Source: Symbiodinium microadriaticum (lineage: Eukaryota; Sar; Dinophyceae; Suessiales; Symbiodiniaceae). Taken from it: a DNA stretch of 64,000 nucleotides. This document shows, in pieces, positions 1 to 10,728 of this stretch (within the stretch, counting starts at the first letter, position 1; each line of letters begins with the position of its first letter). The notes below the pieces were generated by a model. That model was given only the letters and a program-made list of their open reading frames with translations. It was not told the origin of the DNA and ran no database searches. The stretch lies in NCBI GenBank assembly GCA_001939145.1, contig LSRX01000368.1, forward strand, positions 444,387 through 508,386. The letters run 5' to 3'. Position numbers and translations under genes: made by a program.

Positions 1-83
1 GAGAGAGGGAGAAAGGGACAGAGACAGCCACCTGCACACACAGAGAATCACGACATTTATTTTGACCTCTGCCATTAACAAAG

Positions 84-2249
84 TCACGGCCACATTCGTC
101 GCAGTGCTCCGGGCCGCGCCGCCCAGAAGGATTTTACATATTCCTGAATGGCGAGGGCCATGCAGGCGAGCTGCTCAAAACCTTCTGCTTCAGGTTCCAG
201 GCACAGAATTTCCTGGAGTGAAGCATGCTCCCATAGCTGCCTGGGAGATCTGAAGGAACTCCATGCAGCGCAGCGCAGGAGCGTGTGTGCTAGAGGCGCC
301 ACTGTGAGACGCTCGCAACACACGCATTGAACTTCCCTCGCTCTTGACGGCTTGTCCGCCCTGCACCCGAGTACCAGCAAGTCCAGCCTCAGCCTGCTGA
401 TGGCTCTGGTGGCAAGCAGGGTGTTCCAACTCGCTGGTCTTCGGACTATGTTCTGCAGCGTCAGTCTAGGCATTCTAGAGGGGAAGGCGTTGTTAATGCA
501 CGGTGCCGTAGATGGGATCAGAGCCTTCCTCGTTTTCTCAAGGCAGGCGTCTCTCAGGGCATCTGTTACATAGCTTTTGTATGCACGCAGCCCCAACGAC
601 ATGTTTCCTTCACTGAAATCTCGGATACCCCAGTCTTGGAGCAGCTTCGAGCTCCGAGCAGCCCAAGAAGCAGGTGATCTGGAGGCCTCACAGAACATCT
701 GGCGGTACCAGTCTTGCCGCGGCCAGGACTGGATGCGGGCCCGACGAGAGGCAACATCCAGCACGGCACGGGCAAAACCTGACAACTGCCAGCCAAGTTC
801 CCAAGAAGCAAGGTGCGCTGGCTTCCATGGCGGAACACCTAGTAGCGTGCGCGCCCACTTGTCCTGCGCTGTATTTAGCTCGGACTCCGCATTCGGGGCC
901 ATGACAGCAAAGAGCCACCTTCCAACCCTAAGTGTCCCGTCCACCTTACTTTCGAAGAGTGCAGCTGCGAACGGCAAAGGAAGAGCAGCCTCAATGCAGA
1001 GGCCAGCTAAAACACACAGCTGTGAAGAGGCAGCACGAAGGCGAGCATGTAGAGATTCGGTGGCACCGCCGTCGGTAGACCACAACCAGCCCAGCCATTT
1101 ATGCTCCGAGGCACAAAGGCAAAGACGCACAGGGGAGGAATGGGGCTTAGGGCGAAAAAGAATAGGGCAAATCTCACCATGACCTCCCACACGAAAGAGC
1201 ACAGTCTTCGAAGGCCCCACATGGAAGCAAGCCCCGTGCAAGGGGGTCCATCTTTCAATGATCAATAATGTCCTCGCCAGCTCACCCCAAGATGACGCGA
1301 GAATAACAGGGTCGTCGGCGTGCAATAAAATGGCAAGTTTATGCGCTGATAGAATGTCCAAGGCCCTGGCTGCTGAGGCCTCTAAATCTGGTCGATGGAG
1401 TAGCTCAGAGCTTGACGGCAGCCGTGCGCCTGTCTGCAGAGCTGTTACTATTCTGTCCGTCCAGTTTGCCTGGGGTGTGCCCTGGCCACTCCAGGAATGG
1501 TTGGCCCAAGCCGCTGGTACTTTAGGAGATAACGCCAAGCCACAGGAATGCCCGAGCAGAACCTTTGCGAGAGAGTCAGGAAGTAGGGTATAGAGTATAG
1601 GTCCTAAAACGCCACCTTCAGGAAGGCCTTGGCGGACGGGCACGACAGAAGATCCAGAAAGGAGTACCGAGACCATGTCAAGGTCCAAAATATCCCCGAG
1701 CAGATGGAGAACACCTCCTGAAACGCCAGGGCATTCTGCGGCCAGTGACAAAACATCTTCACGCCAAACTGATGGGAAAGCTTTCTCAAAGTCACCCATA
1801 ACAGCGTAGAAACATCTGTTCTGATGTACTGTGATTTGTGCCAAATCATGCAAGACAAGCAAGGGGTCGTCGACACCCCGCATGTAGCCTGACTGGCCGT
1901 TTTGCAAAGAGCCCCACACTGCCGGTCTGAGGCGGATAGCCAAGATGCCTTCTTGTAACAGACCCATTTGGGACTTGATGAAGAGAAGCCTCCAGGAGGA
2001 AAAGTCGTGCACAACTCCCTTTTTATACGTAGTCCCGAGACTTGCCCATCTCCAGAGGGATGGTCTCAAGGCCCAGCGGCTCGGCCCTGCCAGCTGGCAA
2101 AGCAACCATGCCAGTGTCCTCCATGCCGAATGGGTGCAGGAAAAGGCAGCGCGTGGAAGTAAGTCTGGGGGCAGCGCGGAAGAAAACTTCCAGCTGGCAA
2201 TGACAGCATATACCTCTGGTTCACAAATATACCCCAAACCCACTTCCAA
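84..2249 (-). mobile_element. 5'-truncated LINE-type retrotransposon, reverse transcriptase ORF (about 721 residues)
   Basis: This open frame reads as a non-LTR reverse transcriptase, the enzyme that copies LINE RNA into DNA at the target site. Residues about 74-125 (YKKG, SWR, QNGQSGYMRG) match the first RT blocks. Motif A is GDFEKAFPSV with Asp153, motif B is RQGLPEGGVLGPILY near residues 206-220, and motif C is HADD at 310-313, where most relatives have YADD or FADD. The C-terminus has a CX2CX9HX4C zinc knuckle (Cys641, Cys644, His654, Cys659), as in the zf-RVT domain. No endonuclease domain precedes the RT and the frame opens without an ATG, so the copy is 5'-truncated. On the coding strand the 5' edge runs into TTTAGGG-type DNA. 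The frame is intact to the stop at 84. Family assignment is firm; activity is unlikely. Confidence 0.88.
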
Positions 2250-2277
2250 CTATGTCAGCCCAATGCTCTGAGAGCAT

Positions 2278-2360
2278 GGGCCTTGGGCCCTAAACCCTAC
2301 AAGCCCTAAACCCCATAAGCCCCAAACCCTAAACCCTATAAAGCCTACACCCTAAACCCC
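2278..2360. repeat. Interstitial telomere-like tract, CCCTAAA strand
   Basis: Degenerate CCCTAAA units directly abut the 5' edge of the LINE fragment. A GC-rich island at about 2365-2450 follows, then TTTAGGG at about 2480-2510. The island could be a short minus-strand exon, but no frame stands out. Confidence 0.7.
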
Positions 2361-2499
2361 AAGGGCCTTGGCGTCTCCACGAAAGAAGGGAAGATCTCGG
2401 AGTAGGAAGGCTCTGCACGGAGGCGGGCGGGCTTGAGTTTTTACGGCCCCAGGGGACTGAGAGATTGGGGCGCTTCGGGTGGTTTAGGGTTTAGGGTTT

Positions 2500-4085
2500 A
2501 GGGTTTGGGGCTGTTTTGAAGGTTTGGGGCTCGGGGCTCGAAAGCTTTGGGTACTGGGGCTGTAGGGTTTCCGGGTGAAGCTTAGGCTTCAGCTTAGATG
2601 TTGTTGGGACTGCTTTAGAATTTTATGTCTGAGCCCCAAACCCCGATAAATCCTAAAGGCCAAAAGCCCTTTATCAATACTTAGCCCTATAGCCCCTGAC
2701 GTTTGAAGCCGCAAGACTACGAACTCTAGAGCGATGCTTACCTAGACCCTCCATCTGCCCTCTGTTCGGCTCTACAAGTACTCTAGACTCTACACCCCTT
2801 TTTCGGCCTAAACCTCACACCGCCAAAAACCTCGAAACCCTCAACTCTCGGCCGACGCTCAGATAAAGCCTCAACATCCGACATCCGAAACCGTAAACCA
2901 CCTGCCACTAGCCTTTCACTAACATACGGTTTAGAGCATTTCAAAGTAGGATTCAATGTTTAGCGATTGCTTTTTTGGTTAAGGTACTGCAGGGCATTGT
3001 AAGGGCTATACAACATGCGGTTGCTTCGGGGGGGGTGTAGAGGTTCCATTTTGGTCTCAAATAGCATCATGCACCCATGTTCTTGCACAGTCATGCTTTT
3101 CTTGGGATAGTTTTACGGTTCCCTATGTCTCCTAGGACGAAGTATAGCACAATCAAACTCAAACCCTAAAGCCCTCACAATCCCAACGTCCGTAAACCCG
3201 ACATCCCCCTTAAGCCCTATGTAAAAACCTTTTTCAAGCCGAGAGTGTCGGGGTTTAAGCTTTTAGGGCTCTCAAGCCCTGACTGCAAGTCGCGTAAAAC
3301 TGTCAATCCCCTCAAAGCCCTAAAAGACCCCCAACAAGCTGCACAAGATTTAAAGCCCTGAACACTACAAGCGGTTTGAGCCATGGCCTTGGATGGAATC
3401 CTCAATCTCGGAAGCCTCACATGCTCAGGGTTTAGTGTCTAATGTTTAGGGTTTAGTGTTGTGTTGTTCAGTTCTTTTACCAGCCTGTGCTTAGCGTTTT
3501 AAGTGGGCGCAGGCACGGGGATTAAGGTTGAAATGAATCGTTCACGCTTTCAAAGAAGCCCAAAAGTTGGAAACCCAATAGCCTCAATCCTTAATATATA
3601 AGAGTAATGTATGGGGACATCCCAGCACTAATTGTCCTTAATCCTGTTTCCAGCTTTTTGGGGTTTACTATACGGCTCGGACGTGGAGTGCGGGAAAGCT
3701 AAAGCCTAGACTTGTAATAGACGGCCATGGATGATTAGAAGCCACGTTATAGCATACAGGCAATGAACACGAGGAACCCCAAGCTAGATATTCTAACGAA
3801 TTACTCGGGTCTCTTTCATAACCCTAAAACCTTTAAAATGCCGCTTTAGGGGTCCATCATTTCGCAACCCCAACCCTATACTCTGAGTTTATGTGCTCGG
3901 GGCTAGCAGAAGGGAAGCTCAAATTGTTAAACAAAAATAGAGGTTTCGAGAGTTGTTGCAACCACTCTTATGAACCCGAAAACTCTGGGCTTGCATGAAT
4001 TGTGATGTCGGGTTTCGGGTATTTAGTGACGAAAAACCCCCGAAAGCCCGAAAGCTCAGTTCAGTATAAGCCCTCAAGCCTCAAA
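2500..4085. other. Non-coding stretch with scattered degenerate CCCTAAA/TTTAGGG units
   Basis: I see no convincing coding frame here. The DNA holds single telomere-like units in both orientations between unique sequence, as expected for an intron or intergenic spacer. Confidence 0.5.
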
Positions 4086-4141
4086 ATACCTTAACTTCAC
4101 CAAAAGCCCTAAACCCTAAAACCCTAAACAACGGCCCTGAC

Positions 4142-4207
4142 CTCCGGTAGGTGGCTGGAGATGTGGCTGATGCTGGTGGTGCCATGCCGGCTCACGAGCG
4201 AGGCGAC
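4142..4207 (-). CDS. Candidate exon, 22 codons
   Basis: It reads from GAG|GTC to GAG|GTCAGG on the coding strand and encodes VASLVSRHGTTSISHISSHL plus two residues, with a canonical GT donor and phase 0 at both ends. CCCTAAA lies on its left (4085-4132) and a long TTTAGGG array on its right. The acceptor is weak. Confidence 0.35.
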
Positions 4208-4235
4208 CTCGCCCGCGTGTTTGGGATGTCAAGGG

Positions 4236-4527
4236 GTGCAGGGTTTTAGGGTTCAGGGATTTAGGGTTTAGGGTTTTAGGTTTTAGGGTTTAGGGTTTTA
4301 GGGTTAGGGGTTTAGGGTTGAGGGTTTAGGGTTTTAGGGTTTAGGGTTTAGGGGTTTAGGGGTTTAGGGTTGAGGGTTTAGGGTTTTAGGGTTTAGGGTT
4401 TAGGGTTGAGGGTTTAGGGTTTAGGGGTTTAGGGGTTTAGGGTTTAGGGGTTTAGGGTTTTAGGGTTTAGGGTTGAGGGGTTTAGTGGTTTAGGGGTTTA
4501 GGGTTTAGGGGTTTAGGGTTTAGGGTC
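4236..4527. repeat. Interstitial telomere-like array, TTTAGGG strand
   Basis: About 290 bp of TTTAGGG and its variants TTTTAGGG, TTTAGGGG and TTGAGGG. It is internal to the window and degenerate, so it is not a chromosome end. Confidence 0.95.
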
Positions 4528-5361
4528 AAGGGGTTGACAAGGGTGTAATGAGGGTTTCATGGGGTTGAAGCACTTTCTTAAGGTCTGATAGGGTCGTCAT
4601 GAGTTGCTGTGCTAGGATGTCGTACCGAGAGCTGATGCAAGTTTCATGGTGCCGTGGGGTTGGGTACAGGTTTCACAGGGGCCTGATACGACTGGGCTTG
4701 GAACGGTTTTTGCAAGGATATCGTGGCTCTTAAAGTCTTCAAAGGCTTCTATCAGGCACTACTCTAAACCTAGACACTAGATCGCAAGGACCTAAGCTCC
4801 AAGCCCCCGAAACCTCAGAGGTGAAACTCTGAGCCGGTAAATACTGTACCTCAACGTAGAGGCCATAACTTTACCCTCATCATACAATCGCCTCCAAAGC
4901 AGCATGTTAGTTTTCACTAAGTCACTAAGAGTTACCACATGGAACAGTGTTGTCCACTGTCGAAAACTCCGCTGCCCTTCCGTGCGGGAATGACATCCCG
5001 TGGCACCTCCCACTCTACAAGCTGAGCTGTAGTACCCATGGATAGGGTCTTACAGTACATCAACCTACATTTGAGGGTTCCGGTAGGCCTCAACCTCCCC
5101 TTCACATAGATTTCCAGACTTCCCGAAGAAGCCGCGAAGCGAGGAGACACCAAGACCCCAGCAATCCGGGCACTTCGGCTATAATACAAAGTCTAGTGGT
5201 GTGGTTCAGGCACTTACAACATCTCTACATCCCGAAAGCTTAAACAACAATTACAACCCTCAAAACCTAAATCGTTCCAACCTCCGAAGCTCAGAGTTGT
5301 TAGGCCCTGACACCCTTACTCCGATTCCAAACCTGCAAAGCCCTAAGCTATATCATACAAC

Positions 5362-5388
5362 TTATATATATATATATATATATATATA
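5362..5388. repeat. (TA)n microsatellite
   Basis: About 13 uninterrupted TA units. Confidence 0.95.
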
Positions 5389-5474
5389 GAGTACCAGATA
5401 TTTACCTTTTAGCTCTACTAGACTATGCTATGCTATACTATACTATGCTATACCATTCCTGCTATAGCTATTTT

Positions 5475-5512
5475 TACCCATAGGCTCCTAAGTAGTTCCT
5501 TTTTGTGTTATA

Positions 5513-5543
<31 letters not shown>

Positions 5544-5591
5544 TTATATTTAAAATCCTATAAGGTAATCCCAAAAAGGAACTACTAAGGG
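5475..5591. mobile_element. Foldback element, family B, copy 1
   Basis: The left arm TACCCATAGGCTCCTAAGTA and the right arm (AAAAAGGAACTACTAAGGG) are inverted copies. The family core TCCTATAAGGTAATCCC is present, and a TA-rich expansion fills the loop. There is no coding capacity, so it is MITE-like. Confidence 0.75.
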
Positions 5592-5708
5592 TATTGTTAT
5601 TATACTATCATACTATATTTTCGAAGCCGGGGCCTCAGAAAGGCCCTGCTCAGAGGCGCTCCTGGCGATCTTGCGCAGATTCGACGGTGTGGGGCTTCAG
5701 GAAGTGCA

Positions 5709-5752
5709 TGGGTTTAGGGTTTAGGGGTTTAGGGGTTTAGGGTTTAGGGTTT
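5709..5752. repeat. Interstitial telomere-like tract, TTTAGGG strand
   Basis: Five or six TTTAGGG/TTTAGGGG units. Confidence 0.9.
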
Positions 5753-6051
5753 TCGTTCCAGACTTTAGGATAGGATGGGCTATTGCTTCAGCAGCTGCTA
5801 TACTTGTGTTGCGGACTTCATGTAGCAGAGGAGCAGAGGAGCACGACAACGGCGGCAACCATAACGGGGGCGGCGACGACGATTACCGCGACTTCTACTA
5901 CAAAGACCGCGACAACGACGACGACGACGGATACTGCCACTGCCACCACTACTCGTGATTCTGCGGTTCATGCCTACAGATACAGTCCAACGATGAAGTA
6001 TGTAGCCAGTCGGGGAGACCTGCAGACTTTTTCGCCAGAGCAGCTGCGGCT

Positions 6052-6129
6052 TCATCGCGTCCAGAGGTCATCCAGCTCCAGGTGTGAGTCCTGCAGCGAT
6101 GCCAAAGCTTCGCGCGCCGAGAGGCCCAC
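6052..6129 (-). CDS. Candidate terminal exon with stop codon, 25 residues
   Basis: After AAG on the coding strand a 78-nt frame reads VGLSAREALASLQDSHLELD followed by DLWTR and TGA. The helix-forming composition matches the other islands. If real, it would end the gene whose exons lie at higher coordinates. A GA donor after HLEL is an alternative that would make it internal. Confidence 0.4.
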   Translation of the reverse strand: MGLSAREALASLQDSHLELDDLWTR

Positions 6130-6584
6130 CTTCATGTACCTTGGTTCTCCGATAGGATTCCGGGCTTAGGGTCCATAATAATCACTAAACCCTAATTGCT
6201 AGGGTTGGTTAACGGGGTTGGTTGCGGGCTCAGGGTACGTATCGGGACTGTGCTGTTTTTCGCTCGCTCAAGGGTTTAGAACTCAAGCAAATTTACTTGA
6301 AATGGCTTGCGGGATTGCGCAACCCTTAACCCTCAATACCCGCAATTTGGTTTGGTTGAATGCCCTGACAGGTGCAACTTCATGCATGTGTTTATGCTTA
6401 CTTGCCAGATACTCGAAAAAATGAATGGCTGTATAACTGTGTGTGCAATACCACACCAGTTGCAACTCATAAGAACCAAAAACTGGAGAACTGAGTATGC
6501 ATGAGTCTTGAAAATTCGGGGCTTCATGTGCTTGTTTTCTTGCTAGTTTCGAAGATGAGTCTGCAGGCTTGTCATCGGATGCCT

Positions 6585-6597
<13 letters not shown>

Positions 6598-6615
<18 letters not shown>

Positions 6616-6616
6616 G
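6598..6616. repeat. (CT)n microsatellite
   Basis: A short CT repeat within unique, telomere-tract-free sequence (6.2-7.0 kb). No gene was recognised in that stretch. Confidence 0.85.
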
Positions 6617-7016
6617 CCCCCCGTTGGGATGCATTTTCTGTGGTTTCCACATATCCAGGATAATCAGTTGGTTGACAAAGCTCTGGCATGGCACCAAGAG
6701 TTGCAAGCCCTGAATCCTAGAACAAAGCCCTGTAGAAACCTCAACAAAAGCGCTTAACTTGACATGAAGACACCTAAAACACGGACCCACCAAAGATCTG
6801 CCTCTCTGACTGATCCTTCCCGAACACCGTGTCAGCCCGGACACAGAGCTTTCAGACAGCGGAGAATGCCGGCAAACTTGCCTCGGCAGAAACTACTGGG
6901 AGGGTGGGGTTGCAAAAGAAAAAACCGATTTGTTGCAACATAGAGCCCTGGAGCAGAAGGACTTTGAGGGGGATCAGGGTTTCCGGTTTGTGCTGCCTGT
7001 GCTGTGGGGGCCTAGA

Positions 7017-7140
7017 GCCCTAAATCCTAAACCCTAAACCTGAACCCTAAAACCCTAAACCCTAAACCCTAAACCCTCAAACCCTAAACCCTCAAACCCT
7101 AAACCCTAAAACCCTAAAACCCTAAAACCCTAAACCCTAG
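7017..7140. repeat. Interstitial telomere-like array, CCCTAAA strand
   Basis: Near-regular CCCTAAA units that end immediately beside the candidate exon at 7150-7219. Confidence 0.95.
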
Positions 7141-7149
7141 GCCCTGGGC

Positions 7150-7219
7150 CAAGAGGCTTTCGAAAGTCTGCTCCAGGGTCTCCTGGGCCTCGCGAACCTC
7201 GAGGATGCAGCTTTGCAAC
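7150..7219 (-). CDS. Candidate coiled-coil exon, 23 codons
   Basis: It starts after ATCCAG and ends before GCC, encoding LQSCILEVREAQETLEQTFE and three more residues with a clear heptad-like pattern. It starts one base out of phase 0. It is bracketed by CCCTAAA on the left and TTTAGGG on the right. Confidence 0.45.
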
Positions 7220-7221
7220 CT

Positions 7222-7358
7222 GGATTTTGGGGATTAAGGGGCTTAGGGGTTCAGGTTTTAGGGGTTCAGGTTTAGGGGTTCAGGTTTTAGGGTTTAGGGA
7301 TTAGGGGATTAAGGGGTTTGGGGGTTTAGGGTTTAGGGGTTTAGGGTTCAGGGTTCAG
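7222..7358. repeat. Interstitial telomere-like array, TTTAGGG strand
   Basis: Degenerate TTTAGGG with TTCAGG and ATTAGG variants, in mirror orientation to the array on the other side of the 7.15-kb island. Confidence 0.9.
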
Positions 7359-7689
7359 GGGTTTTATGGATGCATCTCAGGAGGGCCTATCGGGCTTATC
7401 AGGTTTAGGGCTTATGGGGTTTATCGGGTTTAGGGCTTACAGGGCTTAAAGGTTGTGTAGGGCTTATAAGGCTTATAAGGTTTGTAGGGTCTATAAGGCT
7501 TATAATGCTTATAAGGATTATAGGGCTTATGGGGTGCGGGTCTATAGGGTTTTAAGGGTCTGGAATACAAGTAGAGCTGGGTTCTACAAGCGTTCTAGAG
7601 GAACAACCCGGGTCTGGGAAAGAGTGTTGTTGCAGCCACGCCTAAACCCTGGGTTTAAACCCCAAACCCTAAACCCTAAACCCAAAACC

Positions 7690-8215
7690 TAATTGAAAGG
7701 CTGGATCAAGGCGTGAAGGCCCTGTCAAGTAAAACAGTGTAGTGCAAATACATTATGCCCCGATGTTAGAAGCTTAGGGTGGCTTTCTACAGCTGTATAC
7801 AGGCACCCAGAAGGATTAAACTATGCAGCCCTGCTCCAAATCAAAGAGAAGCATGGAACTGACGCTGACATCTGCTGCTTTCACTGCAAGAAGAGGGGCC
7901 AGGAGCCGACATCGGAGCTCGCCATCTTTGCTGGCTGCCAAGTCTCCTATGAGTCTTTTGGGGTTTAGGGCTTAGGGTTTGGGGTTTTCGCTGCCTCTAT
8001 ATGAAACATTCACAGAAATTTCTATCACCGCTACAAGTACGTGTCGCTAAACACAGGCATGCATGTAGAGATACATCAATCAATAAGCAACATGTATTCA
8101 AATACTAAAAGACATGCACATACAGATAGTTGGTTAGATAGGTTAGATGGATAGATAGATAGATAGATAGATAGATTAATTGAATGAATGATTGAATGAC
8201 AGACGTTCATGTGCT

Positions 8216-8247
<32 letters not shown>

Positions 8248-9170
8248 CGTGTACCTACTTGCTGTTTTGTTGTCAGTGAGTTTTTTCAACTACTAGTAGG
8301 ATCTTGGATTTGGTCGTATTCTGGGTTTGGGATGTGGGGCTTCTCGCGTTTTTTTTGCTCTTTGGGACGTGAGGCCTCTTGCTGGGTTCGAATCGGGCTG
8401 ATCAGGTTTGAAAAGCCTCATACCGCCTTACGGGTCTTTTGAGCATTCATCAACAGTGGTGGCCAAGGTTTCTGACCGTGAACCAGACTAACGAGACCCT
8501 ATATATTTTAGGTCGTGTCTCCAAGGATGGAGCATCGGGCTCAAAGGCTTTGCAAAGATTTTGCATGTTGCATGTTGCCAACTTCCGGTTTTGGGTTTGA
8601 GGCTTGACTGCGCCTACGGTCGGGACTTTGGGACCCATCCGCTTCTATCTCAGAAAAACAATACAGATTTTAAAGTGGTGGCAAGTGAAGGGGAGGAAAC
8701 AACTTGATGACTGACAAACACAGAGTGTCTATTTGGAAGAACTCGTGTCGTGTCATAGGTATGTGCGACCTGTTTACTTATGTACATATCTATGTACGTA
8801 TGTTTGACTGTATGCGTGCTGACTTTGTTCAGTTAGTCCGTAACAGCTGTATATTTCACACGCACACATCCAAGCATAGACAGACGGACCCCAAACAGGC
8901 AGAACAAAGAAAGTATCTGAGCTTGTGTATACAAATATGAACCAAACATGGACATGTGCGCGTGCTGGAGCATACGTAGATGTATATACTACATATCGAC
9001 ACATACAGTAAGCATTGGTCACATATATGCAGTATATATATATATATCCATACATACATACATGTATGCATATACAGAAAGACGTAGAAATATCGAAAGA
9101 CACAGTGCTCGAAGCAGCACATAGCCTGCGTAAACGCATATGTTTTCGGGAATCCGTTGACTGAGGCGGT
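7690..9170. other. Non-coding stretch with GATA and AT microsatellites
   Basis: I see no supported gene. It holds unique AT-richer DNA, a GATA tract and a TA tract. Confidence 0.5.
8149..8176. repeat. (GATA)n microsatellite
   Basis: About seven GATA units, followed at 8215-8240 by an (AT)n tract. Confidence 0.9.
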
Positions 9171-9171
9171 C

Positions 9172-9210
9172 CTCCAGGCGCAGGAGGCGACCCTCCACGC
9201 GAGCTCGTTG
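9172..9210 (-). CDS. Candidate coiled-coil exon, 13 codons
   Basis: It encodes QRARVEGRLLRLE between GAG and a GA donor (GACCGC), in phase 0. The end (VEGRLLRLE) closely matches the end of the 23.6-kb island (VEGRLCKLE), so the two are probably duplicated exons. Confidence 0.45.
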
Positions 9211-9283
9211 CTCTCCTATCCTTTGTTGGATAGCGGCTAAAGGTTTGGGGTTTAGTGTTTGGAACACAGGACCTTGCCCGATT

Positions 9284-9500
9284 CAGCTTAACTTCTGCGC
9301 AGGTTTATAAGCTTCTGGTTGAGGTCGAAGTTTTATACCCTGGCAGGATGCGAATCAGCTGCAAAGCAATTCCGGTTTGGCGGCCAGCCGGGCCAGCATC
9401 CAAACCTTTTTCGGCTCCGTGCCTAGTGTACCGTCAGCTCTCATCATACGCATCAGCTTCCAAGCCGTGCACTCCACCATCGTCGGGCCAGCATCGTGTT
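9284..9500. repeat. Decayed monomers related to the 353-bp satellite
   Basis: Phrases such as GGCCAGCCGGGCCAGCATC and ATACGCATCAGCTTCCAAGC match the GGCCAGCATCATGCGCATCA and CAGCTGCCAA phrases of the array at 10.73-14.79 kb, with many changes. Confidence 0.65.
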
Positions 9501-10226
9501 TGATGGCGCAGTAATCTCTACCTCCGTGTCTACTTGGCATTCGTCCTTCCGTTGCAGTCGGGCTCCTTTTTCGGGTTCTCTAGCTGCTGTTGACGGATTT
9601 CCAAGCCAACAGTCACGAAACATCCAGATCGCAGGACAGCTTCATCTGTGTCCAGCTCCCGTTCTCCTTCAAGAAACGGAAAACTGCAGCTCATATGTGG
9701 CATACGTTTGCTGCAAGCCGGACAATACCGCGCTTGCCGTAATTTTGGTATTCAAACTTTGGGCAGCTGCAAAAACACATTTATTCGAGGACGCCTGTGG
9801 CAGATTGAGTTTCTTGATGGGATACTTAAACACTTTCACGGCAGTGTACAGTGTTTTTGTTACGAAAAATAAGTTAACGCAGCAGCTTTTTTCAGCTTGC
9901 TCTGCCAAGATCGTCGCAAGCAATGTCTTGTTGATGTTCGTGCCGGAAGAACAGAAGAAACAAGAGCGGTTCATTGCTTAATATAAAAGACTCAAAGCAA
10001 ATGCTACTGCAATCACTCTATCTGATATAAAGCCGACTACAATACATATAGTTCCTGGACGCGCAAGAAAGATGGTTGATAATTGATACCTAAATCCATA
10101 TGAATACCTAAGACTTAGTTGTAACTACTTCGGGTTGCGTAGTGGTTTCGTCCGGGATGAGAACCTTCGGACCAAGGGCCAGGTCTTCCGGCCCGATTTT
10201 CGTGAATACGTTTTTGAGAGACCCCT

Positions 10227-10259
10227 AAGGGTCCATGTACCCATGTACCCAAATAGGGT
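10227..10259. mobile_element. Single arm of foldback family A
   Basis: It contains GGGTCCATGTACCC and a repeated ATGTACCCAAATAGG, matching one arm of the family A copy 70 bp away. No matching second arm was seen. Confidence 0.5.
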
Positions 10260-10324
10260 TCCTTTAAGGGTTACTATAAGGTCTGTATAAGGGTTCCTTT
10301 AAGGGTTTTATAGGGTTTAGGGCT

Positions 10325-10430
10325 TGAGGGTCCATGTACCCAAATAGTATATACTTTGGCCTTAATGTAGTCCCTATATAGGTACTTTAGGGCCAAGGTA
10401 TATACTATTCGGGTACATGGACCCCTAGGG
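10325..10430. mobile_element. Foldback element, family A, copy 1
   Basis: Arms of about 34 bp (10328-10361 and 10391-10424) are near-perfect inverted copies containing GGTCCATGTACCCAAATAG and TATATACTTTGGCC. The loop contains TAGTCCCTATATAGG. Confidence 0.85.
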
Positions 10431-10728
10431 TTTTTGAGAGAATGCAAAGGATCGTCTACGTCTACCTGCATTCGGCATGAAGCGGCTTGAACGCTTACAG
10501 ACACGAGGTAGACACTGATGACCCTGTGCCGTTGCAGCAGTTGGAACTTCATTGGATGAAAAATCTGGGGAACGAAAGGCGGGAAGATTGGCGATACATG
10601 CAGGTAGACCTAGGTAATGCGTACTGCATTTGAATCAGGCGGTCGAGGCAGACGCTGAATTGCGACACGCCCAAGTCTATCTCAGGTTTTTCGGCCAGCG
10701 GGAGGATCAGCTGCCAAACCCTTTCTGT

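Noticed and set aside
577-2271. Plus-strand frames of 100-200 codons opposite the reverse transcriptase
   Set aside because: They are antisense shadows; the RT motifs are on the minus strand.
3047-3066. CCATTTTGGTCTCAAA resembling the dinoflagellate spliced leader (CCATTTTGGCTCAAG)
   Set aside because: It has an extra base, no match over the remaining leader, no adjacent gene and only one occurrence; chance similarity is likely.
3217-3420. Minus-strand 67-codon frame
   Set aside because: It runs through CCCTAAA-like units and lacks the helical composition and clear borders of the other islands.
5783-6169. Plus-strand Thr-rich 128-codon frame
   Set aside because: The Thr stretch comes from an ACG/ACN triplet tract. 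The minus strand over its end gives a better exon-like peptide with a stop.
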